Positions 53,983 to 62,508 of a stretch of DNA of 64,000 nucleotides are shown here, piece by piece (the stretch's first letter is position 1; each line of letters begins with the position of its first letter). A program made the position numbers and the translations under genes. The stretch comes from Flagellimonas sp. S3867. Its GTDB lineage: Bacteria; Bacteroidota; Bacteroidia; Flavobacteriales; Flavobacteriaceae. The stretch lies in the NCBI RefSeq assembly GCF_014698935.1, contig NZ_JACVMN010000002.1, positions 806,001-870,000 on the forward strand, written 5' to 3'. The notes under the pieces are model-generated. The model saw nothing but the letters and a program-made list of their open reading frames with translations, made no database searches and had not been told where the DNA came from.

Positions 53983-55275
53983 ATGAAGTACCATCAAATC
54001 GACAACCAGCTTTTTATTAAAAATCGTAAAAAGTTTATGACTCAGATGAAGCCTAAAAGCATTGCGGTGTTCAATTCCAATGACATATATCCGATTAGTG
54101 CCGACAGTACCATCGCTTTTGAACAACATCGGGATATTTTTTACTTGAGCGGAGCTGATCAGGAGGAAACCATTTTGTTGCTTTTTCCTGAGGCCATGGA
54201 CAAAAAACACCATGAGATTTTATTTGTGCGGGAAACCAACCAGCATATTGCAGTTTGGGAAGGAGCCAAGCTCACAAAAGAGCAAGCTACCCAGGTTTCG
54301 GGAATTGAGACCGTTTATTGGTTAACGGATTTTGACAAGGTGTTTTTTGATTTGATGACTGAAGCCGATACCATCTATTTCAACACTAATGAACATTATC
54401 GTCAAGCTGTTGTCACCCAAACCCGTGAAGACCGTTTTATTGAAAAATGCAAAAAGGACTTTCCAGCTCATCAATGGGCCAAGGGCAATCCCATTTTGCA
54501 GCAAATTAGAGGGGTAAAAGAACCAGAGGAAATAGCCTTGATGCAGCAGGCTTGCGATATTACCGAAAAAGGGTTTCGAAGAATTTTACAGTTCACCAAA
54601 CCAGGGGTTTGGGAATATGAAATGGAAGCAGAGTTCTTGCACGAATTTGTTCGAAATCGTTCCAAAGGGTTTGCATATACCCCGATTATTGCAGCTGGCA
54701 ACAATGCCAACGTATTGCACTATATAGAAAACAACCAACAGCTAAAGGATGGGGATTTAATTCTAATGGATTTGGCAGCAGAATATGCCAACTATGCTAG
54801 TGATATGACCAGAACCATTCCGGCCAATGGACGATTCACTGACCGTCAAAAAGAAGTTTACAATGCTGTGCTTCGGGTTAAAAATGAAGCAACCAAAATG
54901 TTGGTTCCCGGAGTTATTTGGGCAGAATACCACAAAGAAGTGGGTAAGATCATGACCTCAGAATTATTGGGTCTCGGTTTGTTGGATAAGGCCGATGTTA
55001 AGAATGAAGACCCCAACTGGCCGGCTTATAAAAAATACTTTATGCATGGCACCAGTCATCACATTGGGTTGGATACACATGATTATGGTGAACTTAAAAC
55101 CCCAATGAAACCCAATATGGTTTTCACGGTAGAACCTGGGATTTATATTCCTGATGAAGGTTTTGGAGTTCGCTTGGAAGATGATGTGGTGGTTCAAGAA
55201 AGTGGAGAACCCTTTAATTTGATGCGCAACATCCCGATTGAAGCCGAAGAGATTATGGAGTTGATGAATGGTTGA
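53983..55275 (+). CDS. pepP: Aminopeptidase P family (Xaa-Pro aminopeptidase)
   Basis: This 430-residue M24B metallopeptidase has an N-terminal creatinase-type domain (about 1-165) and a pita-bread catalytic domain (about 175-425). Metal ligands are visible as LMDLAAEYANYASDMTRTIP (two Asp), then HGTSHHIGLDTHD (His), TVEPGIYIP (Glu) and GVRLEDDVVV (Glu). It removes N-terminal residues before proline. Gene symbol by family; a proline dipeptidase paralogue cannot be fully excluded, but size and the N-domain favour PepP. Confidence 0.92.
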   Translation: MKYHQIDNQLFIKNRKKFMTQMKPKSIAVFNSNDIYPISADSTIAFEQHRDIFYLSGADQEETILLLFPEAMDKKHHEILFVRETNQHIAVWEGAKLTKEQATQVSGIETVYWLTDFDKVFFDLMTEADTIYFNTNEHYRQAVVTQTREDRFIEKCKKDFPAHQWAKGNPILQQIRGVKEPEEIALMQQACDITEKGFRRILQFTKPGVWEYEMEAEFLHEFVRNRSKGFAYTPIIAAGNNANVLHYIENNQQLKDGDLILMDLAAEYANYASDMTRTIPANGRFTDRQKEVYNAVLRVKNEATKMLVPGVIWAEYHKEVGKIMTSELLGLGLLDKADVKNEDPNWPAYKKYFMHGTSHHIGLDTHDYGELKTPMKPNMVFTVEPGIYIPDEGFGVRLEDDVVVQESGEPFNLMRNIPIEAEEIMELMNG

Positions 55276-55292
55276 TTCATAGAAAAAATTGT

Positions 55293-55315
55293 TGTCATCC
55301 TGAGCCTGTCGAAGG
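55293..55315 (+). repeat. Dispersed repeat copy 5
   Basis: TGTCATCCTGAGCCTGTCGA plus AGG lies 17 bp after the aminopeptidase stop and is identical in this core to copy 4 (38836-38858). Confidence 0.85.
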
Positions 55316-55347
55316 ATGAATTGAAAATGGACAGAATTTAGGCAGTC

Positions 55348-55518
55348 ATGAGATTCATACTTTTTTTATTACAACAACCTAACATTGAAGAAAAAATGAA
55401 CGAGGCTCCGGACAGCGCCTATGAAGTTGGGGTCGTCATTGGATCCTACTTGCCTTTTATTGCTTTAGTGGTCATCGCCTATGCCATATATCATTACAAT
55501 AAAAAGAGGAGGGGTTAG
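55348..55518 (+). CDS. 56-residue single-pass membrane protein
   Basis: The gene encodes 56 residues: an N-terminal stretch MRFILFLLQQ, an acidic region (NEAPDSAYE), one hydrophobic helix (about 28-50, VVIGSYLPFIALVVIAYAI) and a basic end (NKKRRG). This positive-inside, C-in profile is typical of small inner-membrane proteins. An internal ATG (residue 17) could be the real start. It lies between the aminopeptidase and HTHP genes. No family is recognised. Confidence 0.65.
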   Translation: MRFILFLLQQPNIEEKMNEAPDSAYEVGVVIGSYLPFIALVVIAYAIYHYNKKRRG

Positions 55519-55582
55519 CATTAGAACCAAAACCTATCCCTGAAAGGTTGGAAATCAAGGATGAAAAATAAAAGTGCTCTAA

Positions 55583-55598
55583 AGTAACATAAGTCACT
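55583..55598. promoter_or_regulatory. FNR/CRP-spaced palindrome upstream of the HTHP gene
   Basis: AGTAAC-ATAA-GTCACT is an imperfect palindrome (5 of 6 arm positions) whose 5-4-5 core, GTAAC-N4-GTCAC, has FNR/DNR-type spacing. Its centre is about 41 bp before the start predicted from the -7 element at 55620, the classic class II activator position. The regulator itself is not in the window. Confidence 0.5.
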
Positions 55599-55619
55599 GT
55601 TTCGCAAGTGTATGGACGC

Positions 55620-55627
55620 TAGTTTTG
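55620..55627 (+). promoter_or_regulatory. -7 element TAGTTTTG for the HTHP gene
   Basis: This exact TAnnTTTG lies 13 bp before the ATG at 55641, giving a very short leader. Confidence 0.6.
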
Positions 55628-55640
55628 TGCAAAATAAAAC

Positions 55641-55889
55641 ATGTCACCTATGTCTGAACAAACACAATTGATTCCAGGAAATTCCCTGATCACCGAGACC
55701 CCTGAAGAAGGAAGGGCACTTGCTGTAAAAATAGCCAGGCTTACCATAAAAATTACACAACCCGATGCTGAGGTTAGGGAGAAACTCCGTCCAACTTACG
55801 CCAATGATGCTGCTATGTTGATTGCCGTTGGGCAAACAGTTGCGGCCGAATTTGCAATTATTGCACAAGCGAATAATTATTGGAGGTAA
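55641..55889 (+). CDS. Hexameric tyrosine-coordinated heme protein (HTHP)
   Basis: This 82-residue protein closely follows the HTHP pattern: TPEEGRALAVKIARLTIKIT, QPDAEVREKLRPTYANDA and AAEFAIIAQANNYW. The heme-ligating tyrosine corresponds to Tyr53 in RPTYAND. Characterised HTHP forms a hexameric ring with tyrosine-ligated heme and has peroxidase and catalase-like activity. It has its own predicted promoter and an FNR/CRP-type palindrome upstream. A second Met (residue 4) is an alternative start. Confidence 0.88.
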   Translation: MSPMSEQTQLIPGNSLITETPEEGRALAVKIARLTIKITQPDAEVREKLRPTYANDAAMLIAVGQTVAAEFAIIAQANNYWR

Positions 55890-56076
55890 TCGGCATACAA
55901 ATGATATTTCCGTCATGGAAGAGTGTTCTGGTCAATTATAAATAAGGGATTATTGCCTCAGAGCACCCATTTGTGAATTTCGCTTGGATCTTCATGCCTA
56001 AATAGAGGAACTTTAGTCTTTCATTAGCTGTTTCTGGTTGTAGCTTGAGCAAATTCCACTTAATAACTCATTGGTT
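55890..56076. other. Short non-coding stretch after HTHP
   Basis: No gene, terminator hairpin or repeat stands out. A weak AT-rich stretch near 55933-55950 is the only feature. Confidence 0.4.
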
Positions 56077-56373
56077 ATGAATGAAAATCTATTTACTCTT
56101 AGTGAGGACGCCATAATTCTACTTGGATGTTATCTGGTCAATTGGATAACATTGGCCTTTGTTCTTCGCTTGACCACAATGAAAATAAAAAATGCTGCCA
56201 TGCATCTTAGTATGTAACTAGGATATCCCATATTTTTCTGGTATAGCTTGCATAATAGCAGAGGATTGGAGGGGATAGCAATTTTGACCTACTGGATAAT
56301 TGCCATTGGGATTCAATGGTTATTTTATTTGGGTCAATCAATCTGGCTTTATAGAAAAAGAAGGACCAAGTAG
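56077..56373 (+). pseudogene. Small membrane-protein gene interrupted by an in-frame TAA
   Basis: A 46-codon frame starting at ATG 56077 ends at TAA 56215-56217. The same frame then stays open for 51 further codons to TAG 56371-56373. The first part has a hydrophobic helix (AIILLGCYLVNWITLAFVL), and the second continues as a convincing membrane segment ending in a basic tail (WIIAIGIQWLFYLGQSIW, RKRRTK). Together they look like one gene of about 97 codons with a nonsense mutation, rather than two genes. A sequencing error or readthrough is possible. Confidence 0.6.
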
Positions 56374-56420
56374 ACTTTTCCAATCAGTAGATGAGGTGCA
56401 TATTTTAAGAGTATTGAAAC

Positions 56421-56925
56421 ATGTTGTTAAAGAAAGGACATAATTCTTTCACAAAAAGGTGTTGAGCGGTCAACAAATTTTTTGGGAACCCATTTTGGTG
56501 GCCGTCCCGCAGGTAAAACAGGAATGGAATGGCCGCATGGTGATGGATTTGGAAGCCCATTTAAATTTGTGGTACAGGTGCATTCATCTATTTATGGCCA
56601 TGCCCAACCTTTCGACTTCTTTCTTTTTTTTATTGTTGGGAATGCGGTTTGGAAAATCATAAATCATTTTTCAATACCAATAAAATAGATAAAGCTTTTG
56701 GTTGGAAAAAAAGCCTTTCAGATGTAGTTGGGATTGAATCTTGGTGGTTACCCCCATTGGTGTAATGGTCGGAATGAATGTCCCGAATGTGAATCACCGA
56801 TGGAACTGTTGTTGCAAATTTCACCAAATGCAACAGTTCATGCAAATTGGAGAGCTGGCTGGACACCATATATTTTATTGCCTCGAGCGCAAAAATTGGT
56901 TTTCAATCCGTTTTCAGGGGCATAA
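56421..56925 (+). pseudogene. YwqG/DUF1963-like immunity-type gene, frameshifted remnant
   Basis: Two frames each keep part of a YwqG/DUF1963-type fold. The N-terminal half (about 56431-56688) has STNFLGTHFGGRPAGKTG, MEWPHGDGFGSPFKFVVQV and then a stop. The C-terminal half, in another frame (56728-56925), has LNLGGYPHW, ECPECESPMELLLQI and NWRAGWTPYILL, matching the family's GGYPHW..C..C..M..LLQI pattern. An early TAA at 56428-56430 also breaks the first frame. Assignment of the family is by pattern and is moderately sure; decay is clear. Confidence 0.6.
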
Positions 56926-56944
56926 GTTTTTTTTAAATCCAATT

Positions 56945-57355
56945 ATGGAAAAATCAAATGAATTGTATGCTATTATCGACCTTTTTAATAAAAGGCGACA
57001 AGAAGTAATTGAAATTTTGGAAAAGCAATTTGGTACCATTCCTAAAAGCGGATTGGGCTGGTCATTCTGGAGCAGTATACACTATAACAAACTTCAAAGT
57101 TTTAAAGACGATTTTAAGCTATTTCCACATGGGTATGGGCTTACTTTTTCTAACGATGAGTTTTGGATTGATTTTGATTTTGGTGAGAATGGCAAGATCA
57201 AAGGATTTGATGCAAAAAGACTATGGGTATTTATAGAGAAAAATAATGTTGAAACAGACTTTCTATCCTCTGATGAGATTGAGAAAATCATAAAGTTTGA
57301 AACCAAGAAAGGGAAGCTAGTTCTTAACGGGGATATAAATTATTATATAAAATAG
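56945..57355 (+). CDS. DUF6896-like hypothetical protein
   Basis: This 136-residue protein starts at ATG 56945, giving MEKSNELYAIIDLFNKRRQE. The central HGYGLTFSNDEFWIDFDFGENG and GFDAKRLWVFIEK segments resemble the DUF6896 family, which often lies in polymorphic-toxin immunity islands. The context (a YwqG-like pseudogene immediately upstream) fits an immunity gene, but no toxin is present. An in-frame extension to 56741 belongs to the pseudogene region and is not part of this gene. Confidence 0.6.
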   Translation: MEKSNELYAIIDLFNKRRQEVIEILEKQFGTIPKSGLGWSFWSSIHYNKLQSFKDDFKLFPHGYGLTFSNDEFWIDFDFGENGKIKGFDAKRLWVFIEKNNVETDFLSSDEIEKIIKFETKKGKLVLNGDINYYIK

Positions 57356-57536
57356 GCTTGTAGTCCATAGATCGCCATAGTCTCTCATAACATATTTGTG
57401 CAGAGTGTTTCCCTAAAGGGTATTTTATGAAGTCAATTCGGGTTGCAGTTTTATCACTTCAAAATGCTAGCTGGTCAATCTGGTTCTGATTTTGTTGTGA
57501 AAACATCGAACTTGTTTTAAAATCAAAAAACACTAC

Positions 57537-58187
57537 ATGTTTAAAAGATCAGTTGTTGGATTGTTTCTAATCCTTGTTTCAGGTTGTGGTACATCAAAAC
57601 ATCAAATCATAGCGTTAGAAAATGGAAATATCAATATAAGGGATAATAGAAGGATAGATATCCAATGTGATACCGATAATAATTCTAGTGATTTTCATTT
57701 TAATGGAAGGAATCAGTATGTTAATCTCGATACACTTTCGCTGGAAGTTGGAAATGGTTTGACTCTGTCTTTAATGATGAAAACCAAATCCAAGGAGTTT
57801 CAATGGATAGTTGGTAAATACGATTGGAGCACAGATGCAGGATACCACTTGGTTTTGATTGATGGAATAGCAAGGTTTAATGGAAGAGATAAAGGAGGAG
57901 AGTATGTTCGGTGCAAAGGAAGAACCTTCATCGCTGATGGGAAACCCCATCATTTGGTTTGTGTATGGAAGGATAATACATGGTCCTTGTGGGTGGATGG
58001 TGAATTAGAGAACCAAGTGGAAACGGAAACCCTAAGGCCTGGCATCAAGAGTATTCAACCTCTGGAATTAGGTAGATCAATAATCGGACATAAGGGATCT
58101 CACTACTATTTTGAAGGGTTTTTGGATCAAATCAAATTTTACAATAAAGCACTCAGTGATAGGCAGATAAAAAGATTGCTCAATTAG
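57537..58187 (+). CDS. LamG-like jelly-roll lipoprotein
   Basis: This 216-residue lipoprotein has a signal (GLFLILVSGCGTS, Cys about 17) and a concanavalin-like LamG domain (about 55-215): DFHFNGRNQYVNLDTLSLEV, GLTLSLMMKTKSKEFQWIVG, DGKPHHLVCVWKDNTWSLWV and FEGFLDQIKFYNKALSDRQI. The domain binds sugars or proteins outside the cell. The stop overlaps the convergent brnQ stop. It may bind a surface glycan; no partner is encoded next to it. Confidence 0.88.
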   Translation: MFKRSVVGLFLILVSGCGTSKHQIIALENGNINIRDNRRIDIQCDTDNNSSDFHFNGRNQYVNLDTLSLEVGNGLTLSLMMKTKSKEFQWIVGKYDWSTDAGYHLVLIDGIARFNGRDKGGEYVRCKGRTFIADGKPHHLVCVWKDNTWSLWVDGELENQVETETLRPGIKSIQPLELGRSIIGHKGSHYYFEGFLDQIKFYNKALSDRQIKRLLN

Positions 58188-59455
58188 CATGTTTTTTTTT
58201 GGATTGTATTGCCTGTTCCAAAAACCACCAAAGCAGGCAATACCCACCCCAAGTGATTTTCCCTTAAGGGAATCCATGAGGTAAAAGAGGCAATGGCATC
58301 TGCATGACCAATGCTGGCCACAAAATCAGGGACGCTAAAAAGCATCGTTGTTACTATCACCCATTTAAAGATTTTAGGAGAGGCATATTTATCAGGAACT
58401 ACATTTAAGAGAATCAATACAATGGTAATGGGATAAATAAACATCAACGCAGGGATGGCAACAGCGATAATGTAGCCTACATTAAACTGACCCATCAATA
58501 CCCCTAGTACACAACCGATGATCGCCGTAATCCGATAAGCCAATGGGGAATCATTAAATCGGCCTTTTATAAAATCCGCCGTTCCCGTTACAATACCCAC
58601 CGCAGTGGTAAAACAGGCTAACCCAACTAAAATACTTAAACCAAGGTTGGCGGTGTTTCCCAATGTTTTTGTACTGATTCCACTTAAAAGTGCCGTTCGG
58701 GACACATCGGCATCAAAAGCATCATGGAAGAGAGCTCCTGTGAAAATAAGACCGGTATAGATCAAGAACAGACCCAGTCCGGCCAACCAACCTGCTTTTC
58801 GTATCAAGCTTTTTTTGACTTCATAGGAAGCCTTTTTTTCTTTTAGATTTATGGAAATAATGATCACGCCACCTACAACCACTGCCCCAATGGCATCAAA
58901 GGTTTGGTATCCTTCCAGAACACCGTGGCTAAATGGACTTTTGAATTCGGTAATGCCAAAATTGAAATCGAGGTTAAAGATGACCGCGCCAATGATCAAC
59001 ATCAAGACAATCAAAATTCCCGGAGTGAGAAACTTGCCGATCACATCCAAGATCTTGGAACGATTCACTACAAAAACATAGACCAGAGCAAAATAAATAA
59101 TGCTCGTAAGCAAATAAGCAGAATCCCAAATGGGTTGAATGGCCATTTCATGTGTTACTGATGCCGTTCTTGGAGATGGTAAGGCAATGGAAATGACATA
59201 TACAATATAACAATACACTACACTAAATGTTGGTGACACCTTTTTGGCAAAGTCGAACATGGTGCCCTGTAGTTTGGCGTGGGCCAAAATCCCCAAAATG
59301 GGAATTAGCACTGCGGAAAGGCAAAAACCAAAGGCGACCAACCACCATAAGTTGCCCGATTTAAAACCGAGTTGTGGAGGAAGAATCAAATTCCCTGCTC
59401 CAAAGAATAAAGAGAAAAGTGCAAAGGCGGTTATGGCTATGGTTTTTCTGCTCAT
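58184..59455 (-). CDS. brnQ: Branched-chain amino acid transporter II carrier (BrnQ)
   Basis: This 423-residue polytopic protein has about 12 membrane helices. It begins TIAITAFALFSLFFGAGNLI followed by LPPQLGFKSGNLWWLVAFGF, the BrnQ N-terminal signature, and carries GYQTFDAIGAVVVGGVII in the central region. The family imports leucine, isoleucine and valine with a sodium or proton gradient. It overlaps the convergent LamG lipoprotein by 4 bp. Confidence 0.93.
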   Translation of the reverse strand: MSRKTIAITAFALFSLFFGAGNLILPPQLGFKSGNLWWLVAFGFCLSAVLIPILGILAHAKLQGTMFDFAKKVSPTFSVVYCYIVYVISIALPSPRTASVTHEMAIQPIWDSAYLLTSIIYFALVYVFVVNRSKILDVIGKFLTPGILIVLMLIIGAVIFNLDFNFGITEFKSPFSHGVLEGYQTFDAIGAVVVGGVIIISINLKEKKASYEVKKSLIRKAGWLAGLGLFLIYTGLIFTGALFHDAFDADVSRTALLSGISTKTLGNTANLGLSILVGLACFTTAVGIVTGTADFIKGRFNDSPLAYRITAIIGCVLGVLMGQFNVGYIIAVAIPALMFIYPITIVLILLNVVPDKYASPKIFKWVIVTTMLFSVPDFVASIGHADAIASFTSWIPLRENHLGWVLPALVVFGTGNTIQKKTC

Positions 59456-59725
59456 AAATTGTTAATAAATTTTTGATAAGATAAATCAATATACTATATT
59501 TCAAATCAGTATTTCGGCTGATGAATACAGCTTTTTGTCGATTATTGTGTATTTCATCGAAAAATAGACTTTCAGCAAAAGTTTATGAAATAAAAAGTTA
59601 TCAACATCCGTTGCTAAAATATAAGGTCTAAATGTAAATATTAAGATTATAAAATAGAATTACAGAAATTTAGGCATTTTCGATCCCCAAATCGTACCAA
59701 TGCTCCACCCAAACAAAACCGACTT

Positions 59726-59980
59726 ATGAAAACAACAACTACCTCCCATGGCAACAAATTTTCTTCTTTCTTCTGCAATTTGTTCGGGCATCATTATGTA
59801 GTATCCAAAAAAGTCACTAAGCACATTAAAGAGTACAAGTGCTTGCACTGTCAAAAACAAGTGACCACCGATGTTAGTGGAAAGCTTTCAGCTTTAACAC
59901 CACAGATGCAGGATATTAACAGTACTTTGGAAGATATGTATCGCAAAAGACAAGGCAGACATGTTCAACATGTGGCCTGA
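59726..59980 (+). CDS. Small hypothetical protein with Cys/His metal-site pattern
   Basis: This 84-residue protein contains CNLFGHHYVVSKKVTKHIKE followed by YKCLHCQKQV, a C-x4-H(H)-...-C-x2-C arrangement like a small zinc ribbon. The C-terminal half is charged and helical (MQDINSTLEDMYRKRQGRH). It resembles DUF1660-type zinc proteins only by pattern. Nothing adjacent informs its role. The upstream 59456-59725 region shows no clear gene or promoter. Confidence 0.7.
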   Translation: MKTTTTSHGNKFSSFFCNLFGHHYVVSKKVTKHIKEYKCLHCQKQVTTDVSGKLSALTPQMQDINSTLEDMYRKRQGRHVQHVA

Positions 59981-60104
59981 TCATTTCTGATTTATACAAT
60001 TTTAAGGTTTATCCCGGAGATTGAGCAAACACCTCATGCTATTCAGTCGCGTGCCCCAAGACCGTTTAGTGAGTAATGTTCTTGGTTTTCGGGATTTTTG
60101 ATTG

Positions 60105-61151
60105 CTATCCTTCGAAAGAATTCCAACCCTGTGCCGTCAACGCAATTTTTGTCTCCCCACGTGTAATCAAATGAGCACCTTCCTTCTGATCCGTTATGTG
60201 TCCAATTACCGTAAGGTTTGGATTGGCCTTGATTTTTGGAAAATCAGCTTGATCTATGGTAAAAAGCAACTCATAATCCTCCCCTCCGCTTAAAGCTATA
60301 GTGGTTGAATCCATTTTAAATTCTTCCGCAGTTGAAATCACCGTAGGATCCAATGGAATTTTATCTTCAAACAGATTGCAGCCCACCTTGCTTTGTTCAC
60401 AGAGATGTAAAATTTCGGAAGAAAGCCCATCACTGATATCGATCATGGCGGTTGGTTTCACCTCTAATTTTTCCAGCAATTCAACAATGTCTTTTCGTGC
60501 TTCCGGTTTTAGTTGTCGCTCTACAATATATGAGTACGGTTCAAGATCGGGTTGACTGTTTGGATTTACCTTAAAAACTTCTTTCTCCCGTTCCAAAACT
60601 TGAAGTCCCAAATATGCACCACCAAGATCCCCGGTTACCACCAAAAGATCATTGGCATTTGCACCATTTCTATATACAATCTCCTTTTCCTCGGCAATAC
60701 CTAGGGCAGTGATGCTGATCAACATTCCTTTTGTTGAAGAGGTGGTGTCGCCACCAACTAAATCCACATTATACATTTTACAGCCCATGGCCACTCCAGC
60801 ATAAAACTCTTCCAAAGCCTCCAGAGGAAATCGGTTGGAAACGGCAATGGAAACTGTTATTTGGGTTGCCTGGGCATTCATTGCATATACATCTGAAAGA
60901 TTTACGACCACAGACTTATACCCCAAATGCTTTAAAGGCATATAGCTTAGATCAAAGTGCACCCCTTCTACAAGCAAATCTGTGGAGACTACAGTTTTCT
61001 TTCCCTTGAAATCCAAAACGGCGGCATCATCGCCAATACCGTAGACGCTGGATTCGTGTTTCAATTCAAAGTGCTGGGTCAAATGTTTGATCAAAGCAAA
61101 TTCACCCATGTTTTCCAAAGCTGTTCGTTGTGGACTTTTATCTTCTAGCAT
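60105..61151 (-). CDS. thiL: Thiamine-phosphate kinase
   Basis: This 348-residue AIR-synthase-superfamily enzyme phosphorylates thiamine monophosphate to the diphosphate cofactor. Motifs: EFALIKHLTQHF near the start, YGIGDDAAVLDFKGKKTVVSTDLLVEGVHF (as IGDDAAVLD and STDLLVEGVHFD, about residues 42-70), VVNLSDVYAMNA, DLVGGDTTSS and MIDISDGLSSE. The Asp-rich metal-binding segments are complete. A minus-strand -7 element (TATTTTTG, 61156-61163) is so close to the ATG that the transcript could be leaderless. Confidence 0.95.
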   Translation of the reverse strand: MLEDKSPQRTALENMGEFALIKHLTQHFELKHESSVYGIGDDAAVLDFKGKKTVVSTDLLVEGVHFDLSYMPLKHLGYKSVVVNLSDVYAMNAQATQITVSIAVSNRFPLEALEEFYAGVAMGCKMYNVDLVGGDTTSSTKGMLISITALGIAEEKEIVYRNGANANDLLVVTGDLGGAYLGLQVLEREKEVFKVNPNSQPDLEPYSYIVERQLKPEARKDIVELLEKLEVKPTAMIDISDGLSSEILHLCEQSKVGCNLFEDKIPLDPTVISTAEEFKMDSTTIALSGGEDYELLFTIDQADFPKIKANPNLTVIGHITDQKEGAHLITRGETKIALTAQGWNSFEG

Positions 61152-61215
61152 TCGGCAAAAATAACTAGGATAATTATAAGTTGTATCTTTAATAAAAACT
61201 TAAAATTGCTATAGC

Positions 61216-62496
61216 ATGCCAAGAGTGATTCTTCAAATGATTCTTGTGGCATTCATGGTTATTGGATGCTCAAGTGATAATGGCAGTGATGACAATCAAG
61301 GAAATGGTAACAACAATGGCGGTTCCGGTAACGGAAATGGAGGAATTGACATTGGAACGGGTATTGTAACCCGTGGTGCTACCTCCTGCGAAGGTGGAAT
61401 GGCAGCTATTTATCCTTGCAACGGATATGACCTTTTATTTCAAATAGACCTTGGGTCTTTTGCTGCCAATTCAGGAAATGATATATGGGGATGGACAGAT
61501 ACCACTACCAATAATGAATATGCAATTGTCGCTTTTGACAACGGTACTGCATTTGTAGATATTACCGATGAGGAAAACCCTGTGTATTTAGGAAAACTAC
61601 CAACGGCTACCGCTGCTAGCCCATGGCGAGATGTTAAAGTTTACGGAGATTTTGCACTTATTGTAGCCGAAGCAAGTAACCACGGCATGCAAATATTCGA
61701 TTTAAAAAGACTTAGAAATGTTGGCAATCCACCTGAAGAATTTACTTCGGATGCTAGATACACCGGAATCGGCAACGCCCATAATGTAGTGGTAAATGAA
61801 GCGAATGGTTTTGCCTATCCCGTGGGAACGGCTAGAAACGACACCTTTTTGGGAGGAGTACACTTTATTGACATCCAAAACCCTACCAGTCCTAATGGAG
61901 TAGGAGGATATGGCACGAATGGATACACCCATGATGCCCAAGTAATCACCTATAATGGACCCGATGCTGATTACACTGGGCGCGAGATTTTTATAGGAGC
62001 AAATGAGAACTTCATTGCGATAGCAGATATTACAGACAAGGCCAATCCAACACAAATAGGGACCCTTAGCTATAGTAATATTGGGTATACCCACCAAGGT
62101 TGGTTTACCGATGATCATAGATTCTTTATTCTTGGGGACGAATTGGATGAAACCGATTTTGGATTCAATTCCCGCACATTGATTTTTGATATGGCGGATT
62201 TAGATGACCCACAATTACATACAACCTACACAGGCCCAACAAGTGCTATTGATCATAATGGATATGTGGTCGGTGATGAATTCTTCTTGGCAAACTATAC
62301 CGCAGGAATGCGGGTCTTGGATATTTCAGATATTGAAAATGAAAATATTAGCGAAAAGGCGTTCTTCGACACATACCCATCGAGCAATGTTGCCCAATTT
62401 GATGGAGTTTGGAGTGTATATCCTTTTTTCAGTAGCGGAAAAATTATCATAAACGACATCAACTCCGGGTTGTTTGTGGTAAAAAAATCCAACTAA
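61216..62496 (+). CDS. Choice-of-anchor B / LVIVD-repeat lipoprotein
   Basis: This 426-residue lipoprotein has a signal (QMILVAFMVIGCSS, Cys about 18) and a Gly/Asn-rich linker (about 20-50). LVIVD-type beta-propeller repeats follow (NEYAIVAFDNGTAFVDITDE, DFALIVAEASNHGMQIFDL, NFIAIADITDKANPTQIG). The family is secreted and surface exposed, with no known enzymatic activity; it probably binds partners. The next propeller lipoprotein gene follows 12 bp downstream, so the two are likely co-transcribed. Confidence 0.88.
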   Translation: MPRVILQMILVAFMVIGCSSDNGSDDNQGNGNNNGGSGNGNGGIDIGTGIVTRGATSCEGGMAAIYPCNGYDLLFQIDLGSFAANSGNDIWGWTDTTTNNEYAIVAFDNGTAFVDITDEENPVYLGKLPTATAASPWRDVKVYGDFALIVAEASNHGMQIFDLKRLRNVGNPPEEFTSDARYTGIGNAHNVVVNEANGFAYPVGTARNDTFLGGVHFIDIQNPTSPNGVGGYGTNGYTHDAQVITYNGPDADYTGREIFIGANENFIAIADITDKANPTQIGTLSYSNIGYTHQGWFTDDHRFFILGDELDETDFGFNSRTLIFDMADLDDPQLHTTYTGPTSAIDHNGYVVGDEFFLANYTAGMRVLDISDIENENISEKAFFDTYPSSNVAQFDGVWSVYPFFSSGKIIINDINSGLFVVKKSN

Positions 62497-62508
62497 GTTC
62501 CCTTTCCA

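Noticed and set aside
59456..59725. Sequence TTATCAACA near 59600, similar to a DnaA box, suggesting an origin
   Set aside because: There is only one near match, no cluster and no dnaA/dnaN neighbourhood.
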